The position numbers and the translations under genes are program-made. The notes below the pieces were generated by a model. It saw only the letters and a program-made list of their open reading frames with translations, searched no databases and had not been told where the DNA came from. From contig NC_088777.1 of the NCBI RefSeq assembly GCF_954871325.1, forward strand, positions 11,385,366-11,449,365: a stretch of DNA of 64,000 nucleotides, read 5' to 3'. Source of the stretch: Gordionus sp. m RMFG-2023 (lineage: Eukaryota; Nematomorpha; Gordioida; Chordodea; Parachordodidae). Position 1 is the stretch's first letter, and every line of letters begins with the position of its first letter. Positions 25,287 to 39,385 of this stretch are shown piece after piece.

Positions 25287-28200
25287 TTAGTCGTTCCTTC
25301 TTCTCAAAGCTATACAGGAAGGGCCAGGCAGAGGAACCGGCAATGGGTCGATATTTAAAAGTAGAGTTTCTGATTCGGTATCGAAACATTCCACACTGTT
25401 TAAAAGGCATTTTGATGTTGAACTAATTCCCCCCACTATATAAAGCTTATTGCCTAAAATTATAAATATAGAAAATATAATTATAAATGTTTTGTTTGTT
25501 TAAAAAAAATGAATGTTGTGCATTATAAAATAAACCTTTCTTTCCCGTTGTATAACCATCCCCTTCCTCACCTTCCAAATTTCAAATAAATTATTTGGTA
25601 GAGATAAAACTCTATTTGATATAGCGAAGGGGCCTATGAAGAGTTGAGCGTTCCTTATTTCCTCCGACTCTTACTAAAAATATTTCATATCCAATATTGA
25701 TCTTTTTTTAAAAAATTTACACCTTGTTAAATTTTTCTGGTATATATAAATTATGAATTTAATTTAATTTTTTTTTCTTTAAATTTATTTTTATGAAACA
25801 ACCAATGCCAATAGCTCCGCAACGATGTCTAGCCTTGTTAAGTTTTCCAACGCACTTCCACACAAAGTTGGGATTTTCAGATGCCAATTTTTCTATTGTA
25901 TTCACGCTGATTATTTTATCGCTATTCTTTTCACAATACGCCCCTCCAATCAAAAATATGCTGTTTTTTATTTCGGCCAAGGCCATGTAACATTTTCCTG
26001 ATATCATTTTACCACGTGTAAACCATCTAAACTGAGAAGTAAAATTTGTAAAAAAATAATTAAATACGAATTGTTTAATTTGGGTATTTAAAAAAAATAC
26101 GAATTGTTTAATTTATATGTTTTAAAAAAATATGTATTATGTATATTATAATGTGAGAGCTAGCTATTTGATTCTTTTAAATCATTCATTTTGTCTGAGT
26201 GAGAATGGTGAGCGAATTAAAGAATGTAAAGAGCCATGCTTATACGTTAACCCTCTCATAATGCTTTTTCGCGTTTTGGGTTTAGTTTTGGGTGCAAAAT
26301 CTTATAATATCTCGTTAGTTCTAATATTTTTCTAATTTAATGCTTTGATTTACATATCTTACATTTCACCATATAAATGAAATCCTTTTAAAATAATAAT
26401 CTACTTGTTATTGGCCGGGTCAAAGCACTCGACACATTTTTCTAACTTGTAAGAATCACTACTATCCACATCTTCTATTCTATCGTTGGTGGAGTGGGAT
26501 ATTCCTCCAAAAGCCCATATCAAACCATTATGAACCAGACAACTCAATCCCATACGTGAGTATTTTAAAGCCGGGGCGTCTAGCCAAGTAAATATGATAG
26601 GGTCATAACATTCTACAGTGGCCAATATTCTTCATTATTTTAAAGTCATAGAATAGAGAATTTAATGATAATAAATTTTTGTAAATTCGAAAAAACTATT
26701 ATATTTTTATATTAAAAATAGCTTATGTCTCTATTTTTTTAAAGTTAATAAATTTAAATAATTATATTTTTAATATTTAGGTCACAGCCAGGTAGAATTT
26801 CTATTATCATGATTATAGTAAAGCTTACATATATTTTTATACACTTCAAAGATTGAGAATTGTAGATTTCTATAGAAAAATATTTTTTAAATTTCGAGTT
26901 AACATTAATACAGCAGTATTACCATTTCGAAATTTGAAATATAAAATAGAAGTCTGAATGCCGGTCAGGCAAAAGAAATTGGACAACTTGTGAAAAATAT
27001 TTGTAGGGGACCAAAATTTGGCAAGTTTTTTCCCCTTTCATTAAGAGATTTTAAGACAATTTGCAAATAATTATTTTACGGGCCTGGAAAAAAATTTATT
27101 GGTAAAGCCGATAACTCTTTATAAATCTTCACTTACGCTGATCTTTAATATAGAATATGGGAGACCGGAGTAAGTCACAACTTTTCTTGTTCAAACCAGA
27201 ATACATTCAATAATATTAGACTAATCTGAATAAATAAAAGATCATCTGAATCCTAAATATATAAGCTATTTGAAATAGTTAATATATATTTTATAAAAAC
27301 TATTTTTTAGAGAGTTGTATTTGAAAAAAGGTCTTTTGCCTCAACAATACTGTACTCTGGGTACGTTGGTCCAAGAATATGTGATAGTTGGAAATTTTTA
27401 ATCGGTATTACGAAACAATAACGATTTTGATAGCACTAACCAATAATCATTCGGGTTTCCTAATATGACATTTTCATATTTATGCATTTAACACTCTGCC
27501 CTCTTAGTGGAAAATAAAATTTAAGTTGTAATAGGCTAGTAAATATACTTTTTTTACCATTGATATTAAATAAAAACATATTTATATATTAATATAGATA
27601 TTAGAGATCTGCAAAGTTAGGACCGGCCCGTACCCAGCCCGAGTCCGCCCGGCCCGGCCCGAAAAATTAAATTTTTTAACACAAACAATGAAAATAAGTA
27701 TTTAGACCAAGGATGTAAACCTGACCCTGAACCCTCGTATTTTTGCTGATCCCAAAACCGGGCCCCAACTCTTTTTAAAATTGTAGGGTTCAAGGATTCT
27801 AAATCTCAAGAAAATAATTAAATATTTTTTAAAAATATTATCAAATGATTTTTAAAAACATTGTCTATGAATGGTTGGTAGCCATCTCCAGTTTTAATCT
27901 CGGCCTTCTCATGACTGGTGAACAAGTATAATATTCACATCTATTTTCTTGACTATAATAAAGTTGTTCCCTGCATTTGCCTTATTATGGTCTGTCCATC
28001 TCCATCGAATCGAATGCCTACCATCACTTTCACTACAAGTTTGCCACTTAGTTACCCTCAAAAATTTAATATTTTATCCACTCTTGAACAAGTGGGTTTT
28101 TCAAATAAATTCCTATAGCCCAGATGGTGTATCACTTATATCTTGGACGAACGTTCTCCCACTAATCTAAGACTACATCTGATTTTGCAGCGAAAACTAA

Positions 28201-31200
28201 CCTCTCATTTTCTGCCATCGAAAAGGCAGGAGTTCACAAAATTTCCTAACATTTTCTTCATACCAATAGTGGCCACTACTTTAGGTATGTTCAGAAATGA
28301 GGGCCTTAATCAAAACCATAGGAAAATAAATAAGGATGCAAATATTTTAAAATTCTGGGAAGAAAATCCTTCAATATATTCAGAACTATATATCCTATCG
28401 AGTCATGAGGTGTTACCCGCGACACAAGTACAATAATTTATAATGCATTATAAAGATAGCTATTTATTAGGTCAGAGTAGAACGTGCATTTTCTTTAATA
28501 CATATTGTCAGATTTACGTGAAATTATGTTATGATTATGCGATTAAATAAAACATTTAATATATATATTAAATATTAAATTTTTGAAATTTTTATCTTGT
28601 AAATTGACTACTTTTCATTTTTCGATATTTTCTTAAAATTTTGATATAATCTCGTCGTCTTACAAAAAGAAGATGTAAATATTTCTGATTATTCTTCTTT
28701 TGTTATTTTATATTTCTCGTGAATAAATATTTTCATATTAATTAAATTATTTTCATTATATTTTGCTTAATTCTCAAGCTCGGATTAAGCCCACAATAAG
28801 TCTAAAAAATTTTCCCAAGCCCATCAAATTATTTTATATATAGTTATGATTAAGTAATACATGGAAATATAATATTTTATTTAGTAATCTTGACTTCTTG
28901 CAAATCAAATGCTCTTGTTTAACAATACGTTATTATTATAAATTTTTTATTCAAATATCGCTGATGTCACTTTAAATACTTTTTAGAATATTGCTTAATA
29001 TAGATACGAACATAAAACAAAAATGACAATTTCCCATGGATAAAACCAGCACTGCAGTATTTAGCCAATGGGTCTGTTACGAGTCGATTATCGGTATCAC
29101 AATATTTTTAAAATTTGTGATAATGTTTTACACGTAATTATACTATAGAGATATAAAACAAAAATGAACGTTTTCAATTAGCAAGTTCAGACAATCGGAT
29201 ATTTAGTAGGCGGGTCCGTTTTGAATTCGGCAATCGGTCAGATCACAATATTTTAAAAATATTTTTATAAAGGATAACACGTAAAAATACTTGTATAAAA
29301 TAAAAAATGTTTCCATGCCACAATTTAGTATTTAGTGATTGAGTCGGTTACGAGTCGGTTATAGGTTAAATCACATTATTTTTAAAATATTTCTTGGGAT
29401 AATGTTTTGCTGGTAAATATCAGCATTGAAAATAAAAATGAGAAGAATTCGATAAATAAAGCAGGCAATGTGTGCTTTACAAGTTTGCGGTTATTTTTCA
29501 ATTCTAATCTTACTTATAAATTAAATATATAAGAAATCTTTCATTTTTTTTTATTTTTAGGTTTTCCACATGTATCTACACCTAAATACAAAAATAGCAC
29601 TGACCAATAATCATTCGGGTTTCCTAATATGACATTTTCATATTTATGCAATTAACACTCTGCCCTCTTAGTGGAAAATAAAATTTAAGTTGTAATAGGC
29701 TAGTAAATATATTTTTCTTTTACCATTGATATTAAATAAAAACATATTTATATAGATATTAGAGATCTGCAAAGTTAGGCCTGGCCCGTACCAGGCCCGA
29801 GTCCGGCCCGGTCGGGCCTAATATTTTTAAAAAAAATTTGGGTCGGGTCGGGTCGGACCTTGGAAATTTTATTAAATATATCTAAATTTATCAATTTTAT
29901 ATTGAATTTTTTATGCAAAATAAAAATTTTTGATTTAATTTATTGAAACTAAACGCTATATTTAAGTAATTATAAAAATTAATATTTAAATAAATTCGGG
30001 CCTGGCCGGGCCGGTAAATTTTTTTAAGATAAATTTCGGGTTCGGACCGGGCCGGCAAAACATTTTTAAAAAATTTCGGGTTCGGGCCGGGCAGGCAAAA
30101 CTTTTTTAAAAAAAATTTCGGGCCAGGCTTGAAAAATTAGGCCCAATGCAGATCACTAACAGATATTTAATCTATCATTTTTATTTAATAAAAAATTGAT
30201 TAAAATATATTTTAAAAAATGTTTCTGAAAATAATTTTTTTAAAAAAAGATTATATAATATAATTTTAATTAATTATGCTTATTTACTTCTTATCAATGC
30301 AGTTTAGTGGGACAGCATTTATTCATATCCAAAACAAAAATACATCAGTGTATTTAGGCAATCATTTTGTTTGCAATACTGAAATTTATTATTCTAAGAA
30401 GTAAAATGCAATATTTTTTGTTAACAACTGCTTTGGACAAAAAGGATAGCAGAATCTGAATTTACTATAAACAGTAGAATACGGTTAGGGAATATAAAAT
30501 TAATTAGGAAGGCCTGGAAGCCAATGGGTGGGCCCGGCCCACATAGGTGTCCGCCATATACGTAGAATATTTAAAGACTTAAGAAAATACAATTTATTAA
30601 AAATCAACATTTATATGGGATGAAATATCTTTAATAAATTTGTTTTAATTATTGTACATATTATTTTGGGGATTAATAAGTAAAAATTTTGGCTATTTTC
30701 TAAAATGTAATTAAAATTTTATTTTCCTCCTCTTTTTTGAGGGATACCTGAAAAAATATATACAATAATTCACAAGTACCATCTTATTTTTTTTTGTAAA
30801 TCCGCATAAAACTAAATGCGAAAATAATAAAATAAGCTAAAATGTCGGTGGACCAACCATCCTATGACCAACCATGACCGAACGCACTAACTTTATAAAA
30901 ATCATCCAAAATCATATTAATTCGTGTTATATGATTCTGAAAAATTGTAATCTCAAAGTGCCCAATTTCCTCTATTCCAATTTTTCGCAGTTTTTTATAG
31001 AAAATATTTTTAGGGATTTTGTGATTTTCTTCTATTTTTGTAAGAAGCAATATTTTGGAAAATTCGTAAGAATTCTTTTAAACATTTACTTATTCTCATG
31101 GTTGCATCCTCCTATGGCGTACAATCTTCCATGAAAGGCTACTAACTGATGATCCTTCCTAGGGTACTTCATTTTCGAGATGGAATTCATCGAAAAAGAG

Positions 31201-34200
31201 TTTTCTAAATTAAGTCTGTAAACAGATGAGCTAGCTGTACCGTTGATATTACTTCCACCTTTAAGATATAAAGAAAAATATTTAAAAATATTTTATTTAA
31301 AATAAATGGTTGAAAGTTTCAGATGTTTAAGGAATATTTCTCGTAATATTATGTATATGAAGTATAACCGGCAGATAAATTTCCTAATAAATCTTTCAAA
31401 TTTATAGCCATTTCCCCACTCATATGAATAACTATGTGACTTGACAATTAATTGAATATCAACTATTTATGATAAAGAAATTTCTATCTATTATTTTAAG
31501 TGCTGACTAAATTAATTTAGGGCAAGAATTAATATAGGAGGGAGGAAAAAACCATAAAACAGGTTATCAAAAGATATCCAAATTTATGCAAAAGAAAAAA
31601 TTGTTATTCTATACAGTTGGGTCTCTAATATATTATCTATGATTTTTTACCAGAAATATAAACGTCGTTATTGAAAACGGCACAATCATGTCTATCCAAA
31701 AAAAAATCGTCCATTTCTTTGTTGACAATAGGTTTCCAGCAATTTGATTCGGCATAGTACATATAGGCGTACACTACCATGGTACCTTGTGGCTTACCTG
31801 TTATTGATTCTTTTGAAGAACAAGAATCACCTATAGCTAGTATTGCGTCTTCATTCTAGAAAGTTGCAAATTTAAAATGCATATATAAATTGATTGACTA
31901 AATTTTTAAAAAAATTAGAAATTATATTTCAGACATTTTTGCAGTGAATTGATCAAAAAAAAATTTTGAATCGAAGTATCATCAGGGATGGTACTCCATG
32001 TTTTCTGATATAATTTTTAGTCAAATGACCAATAAAATTATTTAAATTTAATTTATATAAATTTTTTTTTATAAGAGGGTCTTTAGGTATGTTCTTGGAT
32101 ATAGTATGAGCCACAATCTCTGTGCTCACAACAATTACAATAGAAGCCAATTATTGATTCTTTCTTATCCTTAAAAAAAACTAAGTAAATAATATGGGTA
32201 AAAAAAGGAATATACTGTTCCAAAAAATGCCTTAATAAATGGCTCATGTAAATAATGATATTTAAATAATCGTGAACATTTATTATATTATAAATAAATG
32301 TGCGATTCTCCACAAAATAGAGTAAAAATTATTTTTTCTTAAAATTTAACGAAAGATATTTCCTTTTACATTTCAAATTATATGTTGATAAGAATGGGGT
32401 AAAGGGGGACAAGGGCCGATTAGTGCATTTTAATATATTTTACAAAGTAATTAAATTCTAATCGATAATTACGATATAAACTTCTCGGGAGTAAAATGTT
32501 TATCATTAAAAATTTATACACAAAAATATGTTTTCAACGCGAATAGAAATAATTTATGTTTGATTAACATATATAATATATCAAATAAAAGTCTAAACTC
32601 TTCTCTTTTCCTTGTGCGAGTTTTGTATAATTTTTAAATAACAACTAAGGACTAGAGGACGTCAGACCGGAGTTTATAGGATCCTCTTCATCATTAAAAT
32701 ATAACTTTTTATAGAAATTTATTTTAAATATTTTTATTATATCACAAATTTTGTATTTTAAGGTCCTGGTTACCCCATAGATTCAATATGTCATGGCTTT
32801 TTTAAACTTAAAAATTTTAAAATAAATTGAATATTTAATTTTTTAAAGATTACTATATAAATCATTAATATATTTTAAAGCCTTTAGTATTATAGCAATA
32901 TCAAAACTAAAAAAATGTGCTGGAACAACTTACCAGGCTTTGAGATATGTTGGTCTAATAATAAAAAAATTATTTCAAATTTTAAAAAAAAATTAAAAGC
33001 TAACAAAATATATTATTTTTAATTAATAATACTTTGAAAATTGAAAATAAGTTTGCAGATTGATTTAATAGTATGAAACTTATTCTGGCTTATACGAAAA
33101 ATGTCCTAATCTTCCCCGGTCTCCTTATTGAAATTAACATTTATATCTTAGACTATTATTAAATGAAATGAAAATGAAATTGAGAATAACTTGCAATTTT
33201 TCTGACTCAGAATACTCTACACATTTATGACAGTGTAAGGTAGGTAGATGATAAGCAGTTTTGAAGTGTTTGATATCTTGATTTAATGGGAAATTATTGG
33301 GATGATCGAACGTGTTACATGAATGGGCCCTGCCAATGAAATAAATATATATAGGATTTATTATTAATTAATAGATGAAATAGGTTTAAAGTACTTGCCA
33401 ATAAGACAGCATTAGTGAGCATTTTAATAAGTAAACAATTATGTGTATTGTAAATTATATAGAGTTAGAATATATATATAAGTTTTCGACAATTGTTTTC
33501 GGAGGGTTAATATAGTGACCAAGATTTTTACTGATGTGTATATTCGTACAGAAAGGGGACCTTAAAAATGCAGGGTTCATATATTCCGAAAAAAAACGAA
33601 GCCCTGATCTATATCATATTATCAAGCGTAGAAAGAATTAAAGGCTTTACTTTATTTGTTTTTCAAATAGACTACAATTATTAGAACCTTTAGACAAACT
33701 TCAAGGAAAAATTAGTCAAATATTACCCTTAATTTCGCAAGAAAAAAACGTTTATATTATAGGAAGACATAATATTTACTTAACTATATTCAGAGCAAAC
33801 GCGAAGTAAATTAGAAAATATAAAAATTAAAATCTTTTTTTATTTATATATTTATTTACCACATAGCCTTCAATAAAAGGTCCTTCATTTCTTCGTGCTG
33901 CAAGAAATTCGCGTTTAATTTTATTAATTCGAATATGGCCTCGGGTTGTATACCACCTTTATCAAAATCGATGGTTTCAATTAGCAAATTAATATTACTC
34001 ATCGCCTGACTTTGATAAGTCAAATTTTTAAACCATTCCATCAAGATTTCCATTTTTATAGATTCGCTATCTATTTTTAATTCGGGGCTATTCAAAATGG
34101 ATTTCATAAATTTCCAACTCTTTATACATTTCAAGAATTGAGGATGTTTCAGAATCAACAGTTGAATGTTCTTTAAAATAAAATTTCTGTAAGATTCTGG

Positions 34201-34299
34201 TAAGGATATCACATCATCTAACCCTTCCACACTTTCTAATATCGTAGTGATGTCTAGTGATTTAAGCAAATCAAATTTATTATCAGGTGATATACTCAT
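25287..34299 (-). CDS. BACK-domain and Kelch-repeat protein lacking BTB (7 exons)
   Basis: Exons: 34299-33860, 33329-33191, 31855-31651, 31258-31090, 26629-26405, 26026-25803, 25453-25287 (TAA). Phases match and the total is 522 aa. Residues 1-146 are helical and resemble a BACK domain (LPESYRNFILKNIQLLILKH, then FMKSILNSPELKIDSESI). A linker of about 46 residues with CHKC follows. The rest is Kelch blades, marked by ISGGSN, YAIGGC, WAFGGIS, FLIGGAY and YIVGGIS, each followed by VECYDP/VECFD-type strands. KLHL proteins usually start with BTB and act as Cul3 adaptors. Here an in-frame TAA lies two codons before the ATG and no splice acceptor sits next to it, so BTB is absent from this model. 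A separate upstream exon cannot be excluded. The exact orthologue is not recognised; adaptor function is inferred from the family. Confidence 0.93.
27431..27662. repeat. duplicated segment in Kelch intron 4 (copy 1)
   Basis: About 230 bp, from AGCACTAACCAATAATC through AGATATTAGAGATCTGC, is nearly identical to 29595-29820. It includes the left end of a GGCC-rich MITE, which is cut short here at about 27670. Confidence 0.85.
27900..28560 (+). pseudogene. hAT transposase C-terminal relic
   Basis: The plus strand reads ILKFWEENPSIYSELYILSS, then HEVLPATQVQ, and after a break VERAFSLIHIVRFT. These are the late catalytic and dimerisation parts of a hAT transposase (W/FW.......L...A...L..PAT....ERAFS). 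It lies within Kelch intron 4 in the opposite orientation to the gene. No terminal repeats were found. Confidence 0.7.
28975..29430. repeat. three diverged tandem units of about 140 bp
   Basis: Three successive stretches share the order ATAAAACAAAAATGA, a GTATTTAG/ATATTTAG word, GGGTC(T/C)GTT...GAGTCGGTT, then ATCACAATATTTTTAAAAT and GATAATGTTTTAC. The units are diverged. They lie between the two copies of the 230-bp duplication in Kelch intron 4. Confidence 0.55.
29595..29820. repeat. duplicated segment in Kelch intron 4 (copy 2)
   Basis: Matches 27431-27662 almost base for base and runs into the complete MITE 29760-30158. The flank and the MITE end are both shared, so the duplication followed the MITE insertion. 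Confidence 0.85.
29760..30158. mobile_element. complete GGCC-rich hAT-like MITE
   Basis: Ends TAGAGATCTGCA and, in inverse, TAGTGATCTGCATTGGGCC. Flanks ATAGATAT/ACAGATAT (29752-29759, 30159-30166; 7 of 8). GGCCCGG-rich arms surround an AT-rich core with no frame. It lies in Kelch intron 4. Confidence 0.85.
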
Positions 34300-34511
34300 T
34301 AATTAAAATAAAATATAAATATATTAACGATTATTATATTAAGGATCATCATTAAAAATTAAATATGTCATAATATATTTTGATTTTGTAATTTCGAAAT
34401 TGAAATATGAACTAATATTTTTTTTTTTTGAAACATAGGAATTATGCACGAAACTAATTCCTTTCTAGAAAGTCTATGTTAAAACTAGGCTAGTAGGCTG
34501 TTCTTAATTTT

Positions 34512-34815
34512 TATAGGCGTAGTCAGGATTTGTATTTGTGGGGGGGGGGCTTTAAGTGAGTTTTATCTACACACATTTTATTGGAGATCTTTAGGTCCAC
34601 TTAAAAGAATTTCAAATTTTAGTCGTTATTTTAAAAGGCTAATAATTTTTACTAATTTTTTGTTTCAAATTCTTATTTAAAGTGTTACTGCAAACATTTA
34701 TGGGGAAAGAGGGTGGGGGGGGGGGGGGGTGAGAGTGCTTAGGAGGAAATATTTATTCGCTTAAAGTGATATTTGGGAAAACTTGTAAATTTTTGAAGGG
34801 TGGATTTCCCCTTGC
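34512..34815. mobile_element. MITE, CATAGGC family (copy 3), right end lost
   Basis: Begins TATAGGCGTAGTCAGGATTT, then a G-run. The inside follows 1962-2254 (TAGTCGTTATTTT, ACTAATTTTTTGTTTCAAAT, a second G-run, AAAGTGATATTT). The matching right terminus is not recognisable. Confidence 0.65.
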
Positions 34816-37800
34816 CCTACCCCCGGCATTTTCAGAGGATTTTATTTGAACTTTTAAGCTGCTTTTAATTTATATTAATTATTATTATATATTTTTTTTT
34901 ATATAATGCTGCTTGATTGTTATAGAGTTCTATGATAAAATTTGATCGAAATTCAATTAGAGCCAAAATATCATTCCAATGAATCCCCTCCACCCCCTTT
35001 GCTTTTAAAAAAACCGATAAAACTTAGTTTTAATTAGGATTTTATGTAATAAAATAAAGTTCCATCTCCCTTTTGCCTAATGTTATCATTATTATACGGT
35101 CCTATTAATTTAACCAATCGTAAACCATTATTTTTTCTTATGATTTTAATAACAAATATTTAATTTTTAAAAAATTTAAAAAGATCGTCAGTTATTTTTA
35201 AAATATTTATAATAGTAGATCTGACTACAATAATTGAGATTATAAAAAGGTAGCTTTTGAGTTTGCTAATTATAATACCTAATTCTTAAAGGAAGTGGAT
35301 AAAATAAAAGACCTTAACCAATTTTTTTACATAAATTTATGTAATGTTTTAACATAATACCAAATTTAGTCAATATTCAATAATAAGGCTAATATAACAA
35401 AAAATTCAAATTTTGATTTTTTATTTTAAAATATTTTACATTTTTAAATGTGATTTTTTGGTTTTGAAACAATATTTTGCTTTTAAAATTTTTTTTTGAA
35501 AAAAACTTTCTCTTTTGGTCTTCAGTCCTACTAGCATTATTCTTCATTTTTACCCACTCTTCTCGCACTCTCTTTTTTAACCTAATCTCCATTTTCTTAT
35601 CATTATTAAATCTTATTTTCTAATCTCTACCCTCCCTCCTCCCAAAAAACTTCACTGTTTCTTTTCGCTTTCACCCCCCCCCCCCCCACTTTTATTTTCT
35701 CTAAAATGTTCTCTCCCCTCTTTACCTAATATTTGCCTCCTTATATATATTTTGTTTTACTTATTCCCTAGGCCATTAAACCCTGAATCATTTCCGGACA
35801 TCTAACACCCCTATATTTTATCATCCTTCATCCATCCTAATCTAGTTCTCTTTTCCTTTATTTGAGTTTATCTCTTTATCAATGTTATATTAGGCTACCA
35901 CATCAAAACCGAGACGATTTCTTAATCAAGAATTCGTCAAACGTAAATTATAGAAAAATAATTTATTTTTGGCTATAGAAGGGCATACCGAATATTGGGG
36001 GGGGGGGGGTCTTTTCTATTCAGGAGTTGTATCTTTGTACAGGGTGCTATAACATTTATCTACAAATATTAACATTTTGAAAATTTAAGACAATAATATT
36101 TTTTTTAAAGCCATTTATAGTTTTGCTCATAAAGGTGAGATCCTAAAACAGTTATTTTCTCACTCATAATGTCCTTAAATTGACTATAAGGTTCCTGCTA
36201 ATAAAATTCTAAAAAAGATAGATTATTCATTAGTTTTAATATTTCTAAAATTCAAAAAAAATATTTGTCCAAATGTTATATAGTAATTGTCAAGAGAGCT
36301 TGGTGATTTTTTTTAAAAATTGCTCTCTTGAAAAATTCATTTGAATGGACATGGAACCATATTATTGGAATAGATTAATCTGTGTGGATTCTATTAAGTC
36401 CCGATTTGCGAATAATTTTGATAACAAATGTAGTCCAAAATGGAGAACAGCTGATATCAATGTAGTTCCTATTTTAAGTTAAAATATTGACAATGCGATT
36501 GCCAGTTTTATAGTGCTATAATATTCCATGTCATAAAATAATTGATGAAACCTTATTTTTATTTGATAATCTTGAATTACCATGTTTCAAATCCTTATAA
36601 AAAGCTATAAGGCTATGTCCTAGGCCGGCTTAATTTGGATACTTGTATAAAAAGTATTTTATCGAAGATACCCTATTTTGGTATATTTTATATTTGGTGG
36701 CATTGCTACTTTTCTTATTTTACTATCTTTTTTTGTTTTTTCCCCATTTTTTTTGTTTTTTTCTTTTGCCATAGATGGCTAAATAGCCAGCTATTAACTA
36801 TTAAGTCGACCTAGGATACAACCAAAAACTTTAAAAAAAATATTTTTTATTTAATGTTTTCTTATATTTAGAAAGTTATTGAATTAATCAAAGCAATTTA
36901 TTTCCTTAATTAAAGCATCCAAAACACTCCCTATATGGTTTCTATGTTAACCATTAAAGAACATGACATCGCTAAGTGCTGTAGAACCATGATGGCGATA
37001 ATGAAATAATATTTTCATTAAATTTTATAAGGTTTCGTACATTTATTAACATCAAGCAAAAAACTTTTGTAATCTAAAAATAGAGAAATTAATTGTGGTT
37101 TCTTAATTTCGAAAAACAAAGCATTTCGTCATTACCTAAAATTTTATTTATTTTCTTCTATTTTTTTTATCTAGCTTTTCACGTTCATCTACGATATTAA
37201 TAATAATCCATTATTTGATTATTGTAGAAAATTGAATAACATGAACTTATAATAAAAATTCTTAAGCAATAATTAATTTGCCCTTTTCGTTTATATTATA
37301 AAGTATAAAATCGATCTTTTTTGGTCATAGAAAGAACGCGTCTTGGGACGCATGAAGAACAAATCGTTTCCGATTTTTAAGGATGAGCTAGAACTGACAT
37401 CTGAACCCCATTCATGAAGAATATACAGATTTCTTAATTGTGAATTTAAAAAAAATAGTTAACTATAATAGTGAGACAAGTAGAGTGATAAAAAATAACT
37501 ATAAAAAGTTGTGGTTGATTCAAATTTACTTAACAATAACAAAAGTTAAATAGCCTAATTAACTACTTTAATGAAATTTGCCAACTATTATATTTAAAAA
37601 ATATAACTTATAATGATCTTCACCATTTTATATACATTTTCCAATTTAAGAAAATGTATTTATTTTGGTTATTATATTTAATTCATTTTTTTATGATTGA
37701 CAATTATATATAAAAAATTAATTACTTATTTTCTTCCCCTCAGCGACAAATTTATGAATAGTGTTACAAACCATTTCTGGTAAAATTTTTTTAAAAACCA

Positions 37801-39385
37801 TATTATTTATATTTGGTTCAGATGAAAATTTCATAATTGGGCCGGGCCAAAAGCTTGAGCTAATGAAAATAATATATAATCGATTATGGGCAAGAGATTG
37901 ATATTGATTAAGGATTTTTTTTAGGCATAATGCTAAATTTTACTATTTTTTTTATTCGTTTAAAACTTTATCTGATCTGCTTGATTTCATAAAAAAATAA
38001 ACATATAGGTAAGTGCTAGGGGTCGAATAATTTTTTAGTATAGACTATTTACCGACACCCGTTATGTAGTATGAATCCAAATATATTTAGCAATGCATTT
38101 TTTAACTCGATTTAAATGGAATTTGAAAACTTCGTTCAGAAAGTTGTTTATTATGACTGGTTTTATTATAAATCACATTCAATTAGTCATTCAAAAGCTT
38201 TTTAATTAGATGTAAAATAAACTACCTCGGCATATAGCACCCACTAAAGTTTAAAGGCTTATTTTTTTTAAACTAAATATGGTGTCTTGCTCAATAATTA
38301 TATTTAAATATTTAACTTTTCATAAATTAGAAAAATAATGCTTAAAGGTTTAATATTTCATTCTTATAAATTTATGTTTTAGTCTAATTTCATTTTTTTT
38401 CTCTTCTTGTTAGATCCAATGTTATATGATTTATTAAAATTAATAATATATTTTAGAGATATTCTGATAACCTTACATCTTAAAGATGACATTTGAATCT
38501 CGATTTACTATGAAAAATAATGAAAAATTATATTTTTCATATGAAAAACATATATAAAATTAATTAATGTTTTGTTTATTTAACTAATTTTTTATATAAA
38601 TTCTCTTCAACGAAATAGAGTATTTGATAAAATAAAATAAATTTAATACAATTTGGGTTTGTCTTTAATATAAAAAAATATTCTTTTTTCACAATAACAA
38701 ATTGTCTTGCTACCCACCAGCAATATGGATAAAAAATTTAAGTTATCGGACTTGAGATAAATGCATCTAGTATATTTATTTATAGTATTATTCATTGGAT
38801 TTGAAAAAATAAAAACTTTATGCCTAAAATTACGGGATTGATAAATTATCATAGGAACAGCATTTAGTATAAAAATATAATTATAACATTATAATCTAAT
38901 CGCAATCATATAAATATAGTTAAAAAAAACAATGGACATGAATTTTTTAGTTCTTGGGTAATACTTATAATTTATTGTTGGTTTTAAAAATTTTATAACA
39001 TAATGCGTTGATTTAACAGTGTCACTGAGCCTATATGTTTATAAAAAATTGTATAAATTTTTTTTTTATATAAAATAAAATCCTCTTACATTTCTATTCT
39101 AAATGGAGGCTTCATTAATCAGAAATCGAAAATAATTTTATAAATCAACTAGAGTATATATATATATATACTCAAGATTTTTTCCCAAAAAATTGTTATT
39201 ATAAAAAATGCACCTAAAAAATTATTTATAAATGATTAAGAAATTTAATATTATTAATTTTTATGATTCATTGTATTTATTAATATTTTTCATAACTCTT
39301 TGAGAACTACAATTATAATGAGGTAAGGAAAAAAAATCCTTATATTTTATTTTCCGACCTTGATTTCCGGGAAGATTAAATCATC
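34816..39385. other. intergenic region between the sideroflexin and Kelch genes
   Basis: AT-rich with homopolymer runs (C-run near 35675, G-run near 36000). Around 36350-36470 the plus strand reads YYWNRLICVDSIKSRFANNF, which loosely resembles the middle of a DUF4371-type hAT transposase. Nothing else was recognised. Confidence 0.4.

Noticed and set aside
31953-32313. Overlapping minus-strand frames with CNCCEHRDCGSYY
   Set aside because: Lies in a Kelch intron; the Cys/His run is tempting but no family was recognised and the two frames overlap out of phase.
35389-35592. Lys/Phe-rich open frame of 67 codons
   Set aside because: Low-complexity translation of AT-rich DNA; no conserved motif.
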